Shown here piece by piece: positions 48,996 to 57,931 of a DNA stretch of 64,000 bases. The DNA lies in assembly GCA_052078155.1 (NCBI GenBank), contig JBQJBP010000003.1, positions 620,001-684,000 on the forward strand. Direction: 5' to 3'. Both the position numbers and the translations under genes were made by a program. The first letter of the stretch is position 1, and each line of letters begins with the position of its first letter. The notes beneath the pieces were generated by a model. That model was not told the DNA's origin. It searched no databases and was given only the letters and a program-made list of their open reading frames with translations. Source of the DNA: CAXBMB01 sp052078155 (GTDB taxonomy: Bacteria; Pseudomonadota; Alphaproteobacteria; Kiloniellales; DSM-21159).

Positions 48996-50204
48996 TTACC
49001 AGTGCCACATGCTGCCGTCTTCCAGTCGATTGACCGGAAGATAGGCCCGCTTGTAGGGATAGCGCGCTGCCAGCTCTTCATCGATGTCCACGCCGTGGCC
49101 TGGCACTTCGCCCGGATGGAGATAACCGTCCTCGAAACTGTAGGCATGAGGGAAAACCGCATCCGTTTCGGGGGTGTGGCGCATGTACTCCTGAATGCCG
49201 AAGTTGGGCACCCAGGTGTCAAAATGCAGGGCCGCCCCCATGCAGACCGGCGACAGGTCAGTCGCCCCGTGACAGCCCGTGCGGACATGGTAAAGCGCAG
49301 CCAGATCGGCGATGCGCCGCAGCTGGGTGATCCCTCCGGCATGCACCACCGTGGCCCGAATGTAATCGATCAGCTGCTGCTCAATCAGATCCTTACAGTC
49401 CCAGATGGAGTTAAAAATCTCCCCCACCGCCAGAGGAGTCAACGTATGCTCCCGGATCAGCTTGAAGCTCTCCTGATTTTCCGCGGGAACCGCATCTTCG
49501 ATCCAGAAAAGGCGATAAGGCTCCAGGGACTTGCCCAGGCGGGCGGCTTCAATCGGAGTCAAGCGGTGGTGCACATCATGCAGCAGATGATGGTCATAGC
49601 CGTATTCCGCCCTCAGGCGCTCAAAGAGCCTGGGGGCGAAATCCAGATACTTGGCCGTGGACCAGATGTTTTCAGAAGGCTTGTCCGCATCTGCCGGTTC
49701 GTAAAAGAGCTTATCCTTGGCCACGCCATAGGTGGAATCGAGGCCGGGAATGCCACTTTGCGCCCGAATGGCCTTGTAGCCCATGTCGATGTAACGCCCG
49801 ACTTCCTCAACCGTCTCTTCCAGATCTGAACCATTGGCGTGACCGTAAACCATCACGCCATCACGGCTCTTGCCCCCCAGCAACTGATAGAGGGGCATTC
49901 CGGCAGCTTTGGCCTTGATATCCCAGAGGGCCGTGTCCACTGCCGCGATGGCCGCCATGGTCACCGGGCCGCGACGCCAGTAGGCCCCGCGATAGAGGTA
50001 CTGCCAGGTATCTTCGATCTGCCCGGCATCGCGGCCCAGCAGCAAAGGCACAAGGTGATCTTCCAGATAGGAAGCCACAGCCAGTTCCCGGCCGTTCAGG
50101 GTGGCGTCCCCGATGCCGGTCAGGCCCTCATCCGTTTCAATCTTCAGCGTGACGAAGTTGCGGCCAGGGCTGCAGACAATGACGCGTGCGCCGGTGATTT
50201 TCAT
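48996..50204 (-). CDS. manD: D-mannonate dehydratase, enolase superfamily (ManD)
   Basis: A 402-residue enolase-superfamily enzyme that turns D-mannonate into 2-keto-3-deoxy-D-gluconate. Metal ligands are Asp210, Glu236 and Glu262; His212, His312, Tyr159 and Arg147 fall at the residue numbers I recall for the characterised Novosphingobium ManD. Signature stretches are HDVHHRLTPIEAARLGK, FWIEDAVPAENQE and GEIFNSIWDCKDLI. The ATG at 50204 follows AAGAGAGTAGG. It lies 13 nt after dctM in the uronate operon. Confidence 0.93.
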   Translation of the reverse strand: MKITGARVIVCSPGRNFVTLKIETDEGLTGIGDATLNGRELAVASYLEDHLVPLLLGRDAGQIEDTWQYLYRGAYWRRGPVTMAAIAAVDTALWDIKAKAAGMPLYQLLGGKSRDGVMVYGHANGSDLEETVEEVGRYIDMGYKAIRAQSGIPGLDSTYGVAKDKLFYEPADADKPSENIWSTAKYLDFAPRLFERLRAEYGYDHHLLHDVHHRLTPIEAARLGKSLEPYRLFWIEDAVPAENQESFKLIREHTLTPLAVGEIFNSIWDCKDLIEQQLIDYIRATVVHAGGITQLRRIADLAALYHVRTGCHGATDLSPVCMGAALHFDTWVPNFGIQEYMRHTPETDAVFPHAYSFEDGYLHPGEVPGHGVDIDEELAARYPYKRAYLPVNRLEDGSMWHW

Positions 50205-50217
50205 GAACCTACTCTCT

Positions 50218-51495
50218 TTAACGATAGACCAGCGTGGGCAGCCACATGGAAAAGGCCGGGACAAAGGTCAGCAACAGCAAGACCGTCACCAGCGGCACCA
50301 GGAAAGGCGCCGTCGCCACGACACAGCGCTCAAAGGGCACCTCTGAGACCTTTGATAAGACAAAGAGCACCATTCCGACCGGCGGGGTCAGCAGACCCAG
50401 CATCAGGTTGAGAATCAGGATGATACCGAAGTGCACAGGGTCGATGCCGATCTGCACGGCCACCGGCAGCAGCACCGGTACCAGAATGGTGATGGCCGCG
50501 ATGGTTTCCATGAAGCAGCCGATGACCAGAACCAGCAGGGTGATGATCAGCAAGATGGCGATCTTGTTGTCCGTGAAGCTCAGCAGGATCTCGGCAAACT
50601 GGGCGGCCACCTGGTTGGCGGTCAGAATCCAGCCGAAGATGGCCGACGAGGCGACAATCATCAGGATGGCTGCGGTCATCTCAATGGTGTCCATGGAGAC
50701 CCGCAGGATCGATTTCCAGTTCAGGGTGCGATAGACCACCAGCCCCAGAAACATGGAATAAGCCACAGCAGCGATGGCCGCTTCGGTAGGGGTAAAGATG
50801 CCGGTGACAATGCCGCCGACAATGATGATCGGGGTCATCAACGGCAGCGTGGCCTCTACCAGACAACGCCAGAAGACACTCAGGCGGAAGCGCTCATCGC
50901 GCGGATAGTTCCGGCGCTTGGCATACCAGCCCACCATGATCATCAGGGCAAAGGCCATCAGCAGGCCCGGGATCAGACCGGCCGCAAAGAGCTGACCGAT
51001 CGAGGTATCGGACACCACCCCATAAATCACCAAGGGCAAGGACGGCGGGATGATGGGGCCAATGGTTGAGGAGGCCGCGGTAATGCCTACGGAAAAATCC
51101 GTGTCATATCCCGCATCGCGCATGGCCTTGATTTCGATGTTGCCAAGACCGCCTGCATCGGCCACCGCCGCGCCGGACATGCCCGCAAAGACCACAGAGG
51201 CACCGACATTCACATGGCCCAGACCGCCATGCATCCAGCCGACCGTGGCCCGGGCAAAATTGAAGATCTTGGTGGTGATCCCGGCGGTGTTCATCAGATG
51301 ACCAGCCAGGATGAAGAAGGGAATGGCAATCAGCGGAAAGGAATTCACGCCGTTGACCATGTTGTGCAGCACCACAAGGCTTGGCATGCCATTGGTGACG
51401 ATGAAGACAAGGGACGACAGTCCCAGCGCTACGGCGACCGGCACACCGATAACCAGCAACCCAAACAGCAGGGCAAAAAGCAACAGGATGGACAT
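50218..51495 (-). CDS. dctM: TRAP transporter large permease (DctM)
   Basis: A 425-residue membrane protein with about 12 hydrophobic segments and the DctM patterns PFFILAGHLMNTAGI, MSGAAVADAGGLGNIEIKAM, IPPSLPLVIYGV and LLGLLTPPVGMVLFVLSKV. Drives sodium- or proton-coupled import of the ligand delivered by DctP. It lies 8 nt after dctQ. Confidence 0.95.
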   Translation of the reverse strand: MSILLLFALLFGLLVIGVPVAVALGLSSLVFIVTNGMPSLVVLHNMVNGVNSFPLIAIPFFILAGHLMNTAGITTKIFNFARATVGWMHGGLGHVNVGASVVFAGMSGAAVADAGGLGNIEIKAMRDAGYDTDFSVGITAASSTIGPIIPPSLPLVIYGVVSDTSIGQLFAAGLIPGLLMAFALMIMVGWYAKRRNYPRDERFRLSVFWRCLVEATLPLMTPIIIVGGIVTGIFTPTEAAIAAVAYSMFLGLVVYRTLNWKSILRVSMDTIEMTAAILMIVASSAIFGWILTANQVAAQFAEILLSFTDNKIAILLIITLLVLVIGCFMETIAAITILVPVLLPVAVQIGIDPVHFGIILILNLMLGLLTPPVGMVLFVLSKVSEVPFERCVVATAPFLVPLVTVLLLLTFVPAFSMWLPTLVYR

Positions 51496-51503
51496 CCGGC
51501 TTC

Positions 51504-52079
51504 CTATTCAGAGATTGCGTGTTCTTCCAGTTCGGCGATCACCTGGGCGCTGTCCTGACGGATCTTGCGGATCAGCCAAAAGAGCGAATAGAGCGCCATG
51601 CAGACAAAGCTGGCGGCCACCACCCAGTAGATCAGGCTCTTGGGCACATCCAGGGAGACCATGGACTGCTTGGTCTTTTGCGCCAGACCAACGGTGACCC
51701 AGGCGCAGATGCTGTAAAAAGCCAGCGACACGGCCTCAGCAAAAACAGCCAGGGGTTTGCCAAACCTGGGCGGCACAAATCGGTAGAAGAACTCAAGAAA
51801 GATGTGCGTGCCTTTACGCACCGCCATGACCGATCCCACAAATCCCACCAGGATCAGCAGAAAGCGGGCGACCTCTTCGGTCCAGCCCAGGGAATCGTTC
51901 AGGACATAGCGGGTGAAAAACTGCAGAAAGACCACAGCCATCAAGACCCAGAACAACAGCAGCGCCGGAGAGTCCAGCCAGCTTACATCTGAGATATCGA
52001 CCTCTGTATCTTCCAGCGCGAGGGGGGACGGCGACGCCTCGGCGCGCCGCCCCTGCCCTTTGTCGGAGGACTGTGTCAT
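51504..52079 (-). CDS. dctQ: TRAP transporter small permease (DctQ)
   Basis: A 191-residue protein with four predicted transmembrane helices after a 35-residue hydrophilic N-terminus. The family block FTRYVLNDSLGWTEEVARFLLILVGFVGS is readable in the first membrane hairpin. It lies between dctP (27 nt) and dctM (8 nt). Confidence 0.93.
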   Translation of the reverse strand: MTQSSDKGQGRRAEASPSPLALEDTEVDISDVSWLDSPALLLFWVLMAVVFLQFFTRYVLNDSLGWTEEVARFLLILVGFVGSVMAVRKGTHIFLEFFYRFVPPRFGKPLAVFAEAVSLAFYSICAWVTVGLAQKTKQSMVSLDVPKSLIYWVVAASFVCMALYSLFWLIRKIRQDSAQVIAELEEHAISE

Positions 52080-52106
52080 CAGACCAACCTGAGTCCAAAG
52101 ACCTGC

Positions 52107-53093
52107 TTACAGAGCCTTGAAGCGCTTGTACTGCTCCATGGTGTAAGGCACGTCGCTGGAAGTCAGATCCGGCTCAACTGCCTTCATGAAGGGAGCCCGG
52201 TCGACCTTGTTGACCTTCACACCCTGTTCGGTGAACCAGGCTGCCAGATTCTGCTCGGCATCATCGATTTCACCAGAGGCTTTGGCTGCAGCTTCCTGGG
52301 TCACGGCTTTCAGCGTGGCCGCATCTGCATCGCTCATGTTGCCCAGAGTGAGGCCAGAGACCACGGTCACCAGAGAGTTGGTGATGTGACCGGTCAGGTT
52401 GATGTTGCTCTGAACTTCATAGAATTTTTTAAACTTGATGGTCGGCAGCGGATTTTCCTGGGCATCAACAACACCCTGCTGCAGCGCCAGGTAAACTTCA
52501 GAGAAAGCCATGGGGGTCGGGTTGGCGCCAACGGCTTTCGGGAACATCACATAGACCGGTGCGTTGGGCACGCGGATTTTCAGCCCTTCCATATCAGCCG
52601 GAGCCAGGATCGGCTTGTTGGAGGTCACATGGCGGGCACCGTAGTAGGTCAGAGCCGTGATGGTGTTGCCGGTGGCCTTCTTGTAACCCTCGCCCATTTC
52701 AGCAAAGAGATCACTGTCACGGTAGGCTTTCCAGTGGTTGTAGTCCCGCAGGATGAAGGGATAGTCGGAAATGGCCAGCGGGCCATAGGACTGAGCAGCA
52801 AAAGCCGGGCCGGTGTAGATGATGTCCACAGAACCGATGTTCAGGCCTTCGTTGATGTCGACTTCCTTGCCCAGAGAAGAGGCCGGGAAAACTTTGATTT
52901 CATACCGACCGTCGGTGCGCTTCTTGATTTCCTCAGCGGCCCATTCGGCAGCTTTGTGATAAGCAGAGCCGGATTCATATACGTGTGCCCACTTCAGCTC
53001 CTGAGCGGCATTGGCACTGGTGCCCATAACGCCCAGAGCCGCAGCAGCAAAAGCTGCCCCAACCACAAACTGGCGACGTGCAAACTTCTTCAT
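52107..53093 (-). CDS. dctP: TRAP transporter substrate-binding protein (DctP)
   Basis: A 328-residue periplasmic solute receptor. The signal peptide has a twin-arginine-like start (MKKFARRQFVVGAAF) and cleavage after ANA. The ligand-binding block LKIRVPNAPVYVMFPKAVG with the conserved arginine, and ALQQGVVDAQENPL, are typical of DctP-type receptors for organic and sugar acids. First gene of the nine-gene minus-strand operon, so uptake and degradation of a uronate or aldonate are co-expressed. Confidence 0.93.
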   Translation of the reverse strand: MKKFARRQFVVGAAFAAAALGVMGTSANAAQELKWAHVYESGSAYHKAAEWAAEEIKKRTDGRYEIKVFPASSLGKEVDINEGLNIGSVDIIYTGPAFAAQSYGPLAISDYPFILRDYNHWKAYRDSDLFAEMGEGYKKATGNTITALTYYGARHVTSNKPILAPADMEGLKIRVPNAPVYVMFPKAVGANPTPMAFSEVYLALQQGVVDAQENPLPTIKFKKFYEVQSNINLTGHITNSLVTVVSGLTLGNMSDADAATLKAVTQEAAAKASGEIDDAEQNLAAWFTEQGVKVNKVDRAPFMKAVEPDLTSSDVPYTMEQYKRFKAL

Positions 53094-53539
53094 GGATTTC
53101 CTCCCATCCTAAATTCCTGGCTTAACGCCATTCTTTACGAGCCCCTTTCCCCTGTCGGAAAAGCGCGTCTGTCTCTTGTCAGGACCAGTGGTCAGACCGC
53201 TCCCCGGATCTGCCAACTGACCCTTTGCCTCCCGCATTCAGGATTCTCTCGCAGAGGCAAAGACCTGTTGGCTGTCCATCCAGACAGTCAGTGACGGTCC
53301 CCGTTCCTTATGATTGCCAACACCCGGGACCTGCCCTGGAACAGCCGCACGCCAACGGAAAGAGGACGGAAACCGCAGCGGTGCTTTTTCGTCCCTGGCA
53401 TTCCAACTGTGTCACTGGGGTCTTGATCTTGTGACCCGGAGTTAACAATGTGATCGACCTTTTGGTGAAACTGTGTAAAATTGGCCTGACCACTTGTCCA
53501 TAAGGCCACTTTTCCAATTTGGAGTCCACAAAATTCGTC
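53094..53539. promoter_or_regulatory. Divergent promoter region of the TRAP-uronate operon and gntR
   Basis: The 446-bp region should hold promoters for dctP (minus) and gntR (plus). A candidate operator is at 53481-53493. There is also the inverted pair GGGTC/GACCC near 53420-53440 and the spaced arms AAATTGG (53478) and CCAATTT (53514). No gene-like frame is evident. Confidence 0.5.
53481..53493. promoter_or_regulatory. Candidate GntR/FCD operator
   Basis: TTGGCCTGACCAC fits the TTGGT-N3-ACCAA plan used by PdhR, LldR and UxuR-type regulators with two deviations. It stands 47 bp before the gntR start, between the divergent promoters. Confidence 0.4.
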
Positions 53540-54256
53540 ATGCCCATCAAAACGGTTGAACAAAAGCGGCTCTATCAGCAGGTGGCCGACCAGCTCTCAT
53601 CCCTGATCCGCAAAGGGGAATTTGAGCCGGGCAAACGGCTGCCCGCCGAACGGGAACTGTCAAAACTCCTGGGGGTGTCCCGCCCGACCGTGCGTGAGGC
53701 CATGATTGCTTTGGAACTCTATGGACTGGTGGAAATCCGCACGGGGTCTGGCATTTTTGTGGTCCCGGAACTGCCCGGCGAACTGCAACTGGCCAACAAA
53801 CTGGACAGCGGTCCCGGCCCCTTTGAAATGCTGTCCGCCCGGGCGGTCATCGAGGGCGAAGCAGCGGCACTGGCGGCCCCGCGCATTACCGACGAAGAAC
53901 TCGACGGCATTCGCGAGGCCCTAGCGGCCATGGAACAGCGGGATGCTGCCAACCTGGGCATGGAAGAAGCCGACCGCCTCTTTCACGTGCGCATAGCAGA
54001 GGCCACCCACAACAGCGTGCTGGTCAGCGTGATTGATGAGCTTTGGAGCCTGCGCCAGGCCGAGCCCATGTGGAACAAACTGCAGGAACATGTGGACCGG
54101 GTGGCCATTGAGCAACCGTCGCTGAGCGATCACCGGCTGATCATCAAAGCCCTGGAGCAGCGGGACCCGCGGGCGGCCCGCCAGGCCATGCATAATCATC
54201 TGGAGCGGGTGAAACAGGATCTCTTGCGTCTGACCACCATTGATGAAAGCGCCTGA
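53540..54256 (+). CDS. GntR family regulator (FadR/FCD), likely UxuR-like
   Basis: A 238-residue regulator: winged helix with RLPAERELSKLLGVSRPTV and REAMIALELYGLVEIRTGSG (residues ~35-75), then an FCD domain with metal-type residues (DRLFHVRIAEATHN, DHRLIIKAL). The ATG at 53540 is chosen; the TTG at 53519 has no ribosome site. It faces the TRAP-uronate operon and precedes a dehydratase gene by 51 nt, so it probably regulates both sides in response to a uronate or aldonate. Confidence 0.9.
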   Translation: MPIKTVEQKRLYQQVADQLSSLIRKGEFEPGKRLPAERELSKLLGVSRPTVREAMIALELYGLVEIRTGSGIFVVPELPGELQLANKLDSGPGPFEMLSARAVIEGEAAALAAPRITDEELDGIREALAAMEQRDAANLGMEEADRLFHVRIAEATHNSVLVSVIDELWSLRQAEPMWNKLQEHVDRVAIEQPSLSDHRLIIKALEQRDPRAARQAMHNHLERVKQDLLRLTTIDESA

Positions 54257-54307
54257 GACCGTTGCACAGGCCCGTTACCCCCAACAAAACCAAAAGGCAA
54301 AGAGAAG

Positions 54308-55414
54308 ATGGCAAGGATCGAACGCGTCGAGATTTTGATGGTCAACCTGGAACCGGAAGTGCCGCGCTCCGATGCCATTCAGTCCTTCGTCAGCCAGGAA
54401 ACCCCTCTGGTGCAGATCACCGACAGTGACGGGCTGGTGGGGCGGGGATACAGCTACACCATCGGCACCGGCGGTCCTTCTGTGGTGGAACTGATCACCC
54501 GATCCCTGGCGCCTCGACTGATCGGCAAGGACCCGGCCTGGATCGAAGCAATCTGGAAAGACCTGTTCCTGTCGACCCACGCCACGGCCATCGGCGCGAT
54601 CACTTCCCTGGCGCTGGCCGCCATCGACACGGCCCTGTGGGATCTGAAATGCCGCCGCGCCGGTCTGCCCCTGCATGTGGTGGCCGGCGGCGCTCAGGAG
54701 TCAGCCCCGCTCTACAGCACAGAAGGGGGCTGGCTACACATTGAGGCCCCGGCTCTGGTGGAAGACGCCCTCAAGGTGAAGGAGCAGCAGTTCGGCGGCG
54801 CCAAAATCAAGGTGGGGCGACCTCATGTGGCTGAAGACATGGCCCGCTTGTCTGCCGTGCGCGATGCCGTCGGCCCGGCGTTCGATATCATGGTGGATGC
54901 CAACCAGATCTTTACGCTCGATGAAGCCACCCGCCGGGCCCGTCATTTTGAAAGTCTGGACATTGCCTGGTTTGAAGAACCCTTGCCCGCAGAAGATCTG
55001 GGCGGGCACCAGCGGCTCTGCGCCAGTACCAGCCTGCCCATTGCCGTAGGTGAATCCATCTATTCCCTCAGCCATTTTCGGGAGTACCTGCAAAAGGGGG
55101 CCTGCAGCCTGGTTCAGGCCGACGTGGCCCGCATCGGCGGCATCACGCCCTGGCTGAAGTGCGCCCATCTGGCAGAGAGTTTCAACATCGCCATCGCCCC
55201 GCACTTCCTGATGGAACTGCACGTGTCTCTGGTGACCGCGGTCCCGAACGGCCGCTGGGTGGAATACATCCCGCAACTGAGCCCCATTGCCACCCCCAGC
55301 ATGGACATCAAAGCAGGCCGCGCTTACCCCTCCCAGGAACCGGGGCTGGGCATCGACTGGGACTGGCCAGCCATTGAAAAACGAGCCCTCTATCACGAAA
55401 GCGTTGTGGCCTGA
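54308..55414 (+). CDS. Mandelate racemase/muconate lactonizing enzyme family protein
   Basis: A 368-residue enolase-superfamily enzyme of the mandelate racemase subgroup. The catalytic KxK is AKIKVGRPHVAED, the metal ligands are IMVDANQ (Asp), WFEEPL (Glu) and AVGESI (Glu), and the general acid-base histidine is in APHFLMELHVSL. Such enzymes dehydrate or epimerise acid sugars; the substrate is not evident. It is co-directional with gntR. Confidence 0.88.
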   Translation: MARIERVEILMVNLEPEVPRSDAIQSFVSQETPLVQITDSDGLVGRGYSYTIGTGGPSVVELITRSLAPRLIGKDPAWIEAIWKDLFLSTHATAIGAITSLALAAIDTALWDLKCRRAGLPLHVVAGGAQESAPLYSTEGGWLHIEAPALVEDALKVKEQQFGGAKIKVGRPHVAEDMARLSAVRDAVGPAFDIMVDANQIFTLDEATRRARHFESLDIAWFEEPLPAEDLGGHQRLCASTSLPIAVGESIYSLSHFREYLQKGACSLVQADVARIGGITPWLKCAHLAESFNIAIAPHFLMELHVSLVTAVPNGRWVEYIPQLSPIATPSMDIKAGRAYPSQEPGLGIDWDWPAIEKRALYHESVVA

Positions 55415-55433
55415 GCACTTTTCTGTCTGGGGA

Positions 55434-55502
55434 CTCTTAGAGGATGATTCACGGGTTAGGCACAAGTGCGAAGCGCTTCTGGCGAACCCGATCATGCTCT
55501 AG
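55434..55502 (-). repeat. Dispersed intergenic repeat, half-length copy (R4)
   Basis: On the minus strand it runs CTAGAGCATGATCGGG ... CTAACCCG ... ATCATCCTCTAAG. The two ends form a long imperfect hairpin (AGAG/CTCT, ATGAT/ATCAT, CGGGTT/AACCCG). It lies between the convergent dehydratase and EamA genes and supplies the TAG stop of the latter. Confidence 0.8.
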
Positions 55503-56395
55503 CCCTGCAAAATGATGCCGGTCCCCGCGATGGTGACAAGCGCACCGATCCAGGCGGGCCAAGGCGGGCGCTGGCCGGTGCGCCACCAGACCAGCGGCAG
55601 GGTGATGACCGGGGCCGTGGACCCCAGGACGGCAACCACGCCGATGGTGTAATTGTTGAGGGCATAAAGCAGCAACGTGACGGCACAGACATAGCCCAGA
55701 AAACCCGGCAGAGCGGTCCAGAACAGCAAAGGTCCCGTCACCTTGACCGGCGCGCGCAGATGGGGAGAGGGCCAGAGCAGCAAAAGATGCAACAGCACCG
55801 CTGCCCCGCCGGTGCGCAAGAAGGAGGCCGCCAGAGGATCGGTTCCGGCGGTCATGGCCGGCTTGATGGCAATCAGACCAATGGCCTGGCAGGCTGCCGC
55901 CAGCACCCCGAACAGCAGCACCCAGTGAAAGCCCCCAATTACCGCTTCGAAGCGGTTGCTGCCTTCTTTTCGATGCCCGTAGAGAATGGCCAGAACGACG
56001 CCGCCCAGCATCAGCGCCGCCCCCAGCAAGGCGCGAGCTGACATCACTTCACCCAGATACACCTGACCCAGGATCGCCGCCATGGGTGCATTCAGGGCAA
56101 AGAGCAATTCCATGCGTCGGGGCCCGCCCCGGCGCAGGCAGGCAATCATGAAGAGATTGCCCAACAGCACCGCCACCAGCGCACTCAGCGCCAGACCCGG
56201 CCAATGATCCCAGGCCACAGTGCTCCAGAGGCCCGCCAGGGTGACAAGGCCCCCCAGCAGGAGAGAGGAGGTCAAAAGCTGAATGCGGGTGAAGGTCAGC
56301 GCCCCCAGGGTCTGCGCTGGACTGTGGGCAATCATGGCCCCTGCGGCCCAGCAAAAGGCCGCGCCCAAAGCGGCAGAGAGTGCAAAAACAGGCAT
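55499..56395 (-). CDS. EamA/DMT family transporter
   Basis: A 298-residue inner-membrane protein with about ten hydrophobic helices in two EamA repeats (each ending with patterns such as ALLGAALMLGGVVLAIL and WIGALVTIAGTGIIL). Drug/metabolite transporter superfamily, probable metabolite exporter. Its stop codon TAG is formed by the CTAGAG end of repeat R4. Confidence 0.88.
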   Translation of the reverse strand: MPVFALSAALGAAFCWAAGAMIAHSPAQTLGALTFTRIQLLTSSLLLGGLVTLAGLWSTVAWDHWPGLALSALVAVLLGNLFMIACLRRGGPRRMELLFALNAPMAAILGQVYLGEVMSARALLGAALMLGGVVLAILYGHRKEGSNRFEAVIGGFHWVLLFGVLAAACQAIGLIAIKPAMTAGTDPLAASFLRTGGAAVLLHLLLLWPSPHLRAPVKVTGPLLFWTALPGFLGYVCAVTLLLYALNNYTIGVVAVLGSTAPVITLPLVWWRTGQRPPWPAWIGALVTIAGTGIILQG

Positions 56396-56537
56396 GGGTG
56401 TGCTTCCGGCTCATTGCTATTAATTTCATAGCATGAAGTAACAAGCCATTCTTGAATTTGCTATGCTTTTTGAAGCAATTCGCGCAAAAAGACCTTCAAC
56501 CAGCCGGCACGGATTTGAAAACAGAGGGGGCCAGGTC

Positions 56538-56672
56538 CTAGAGCCAAATCGATTTAAGTGGACTCACAACGTGATGACGCTTGAAGCGTGAAACTCTTTT
56601 CAACCTGTAAGAGGGTGAGTCACGACAGAAGCCGAGCGCCAAGCGCTTCGACTTCAATCGATCACACTCTAG
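56538..56672 (-). repeat. Dispersed intergenic repeat, full-length copy (R3)
   Basis: A 135-bp element bounded by CTAGAG and CTCTAG. Read on the minus strand, it aligns end to end with R2 (16630-16765) and its first 70 bp with R6 (58800). Its CTAGAG boundary provides the denD stop codon at 56669-56671. Confidence 0.85.
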
Positions 56673-57661
56673 CGGGTCAGGAAATCATCAATGAAGTCCT
56701 GCACCACCCGGTCCAGGCTTTCGTCCAGCGGCAGCCCCAGCGCCTCTGCCCGACTGTCATCCATGCCACTGGCCCAGGAGCTGACAATGCGGGTGATCTC
56801 CGGGTCCGGCTTTACGGTGATCTCCCCCAGGGCGATGCCATTTTGGGCGGCGACCCGGGTTACGGAATCGATCATCTCCTGCACCGAATAGGCCCGGTTG
56901 CGCAGGCCAACGGCCCGGTCGTCTCCCAGCTGCTCAGCAGGTAACTCATGCAGGGCAATGAAGCTGGCAACACAACTGCGATACCCCAGCATGGGCATGA
57001 CAACATCCGTCGAGACCGGCAGTTCACAAGGGACACCGTTCAGAGGTTCACGGAACACCCCGCTGCAGAAACTGGAAGCCGCAGCATTGGGCTTGCCAGG
57101 GCGGACGAAAATGGTTGGCAGGCGGGCAGAGCGGCCATCAAAGAACCCCTTGCGGCTGTAATCATTGACCAGCAGTTCACCGATGGTTTTGGTAACGCCA
57201 TAGGTGGTCTGGGCTGTCTGCTTGGTGCCGTCACTCACCGTCTGAGGCATAACCGAGCCACCGAAGACAGCCAGCGAAGAGGCAAAGACCACACGAGGCA
57301 GTCCCTCTCTGGCCCGTGCCGCTTCAAAGAGGTTGAGGCCGCCTTGCAGGTTCACAGACAGGGCCAGGTCAAAATCCGTTTCCCCCTGACCGGACACCAC
57401 GGAGGCCAGATGAAAGATGGAGATGTCGTCTCTGTCGATCAGACCCGTCACGGTCTGGCTGTCGGAGATATCTCCGGTGGTGATTTCCACCCGCTCGTCC
57501 AGACCTTCAGGGCGGTCATCGGGCGCAAACGCATCAAACAGCACAATGCTGTCAATCTCCTGCGGCTGTCCCGACGGGCCGGTCAGGCTGTTGCGCTGAA
57601 CCAGCTGCCGCGCAAGGTTCAGTCCGATAAAACCTGTTCCGCCTGTGATAACGACCTTCAT
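56669..57661 (-). CDS. denD: D-erythronate dehydrogenase (DenD-like NAD-dependent epimerase fold)
   Basis: A 330-residue extended SDR. The NAD motif is VITGGTGFIGLNLARQL; the catalytic pair is in QTTYGVTKTIGELLVNDYSRKGF; RLPTIFVRPGKPNAAASSFCSG is the stretch characteristic of D-erythronate dehydrogenases. It would oxidise D-erythronate to 2-oxo-tetronate, the step before OtnI, OtnK and OtnC; otnK and otnC lie 34 kb away. The stop lies in repeat R3. Single-gene unit. Confidence 0.85.
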   Translation of the reverse strand: MKVVITGGTGFIGLNLARQLVQRNSLTGPSGQPQEIDSIVLFDAFAPDDRPEGLDERVEITTGDISDSQTVTGLIDRDDISIFHLASVVSGQGETDFDLALSVNLQGGLNLFEAARAREGLPRVVFASSLAVFGGSVMPQTVSDGTKQTAQTTYGVTKTIGELLVNDYSRKGFFDGRSARLPTIFVRPGKPNAAASSFCSGVFREPLNGVPCELPVSTDVVMPMLGYRSCVASFIALHELPAEQLGDDRAVGLRNRAYSVQEMIDSVTRVAAQNGIALGEITVKPDPEITRIVSSWASGMDDSRAEALGLPLDESLDRVVQDFIDDFLTR

Positions 57662-57931
57662 AAGTTCCCTTCCCCCTGAATCAGCTCAGTCCTTTAACGG
57701 CCAGTGCTTTTGCACCCATTGTTTCGGAGCCCCACTATATCGCGCCGCAGACCTCAACGGACGCTTACTTTACCTGATCTGTGGCAAGAGACTGGTTCCC
57801 AAAGCAGCTCTTTCCATCCGGATCTCAAAACAGCCATTGTTGATGTCTGAATTAGCCATTGCCATTACCCTTAGAAACACCCGACGTCCCCATCTATTGC
57901 GATGGGGTCTGGCCTGAAAGATCAGAAAAAG

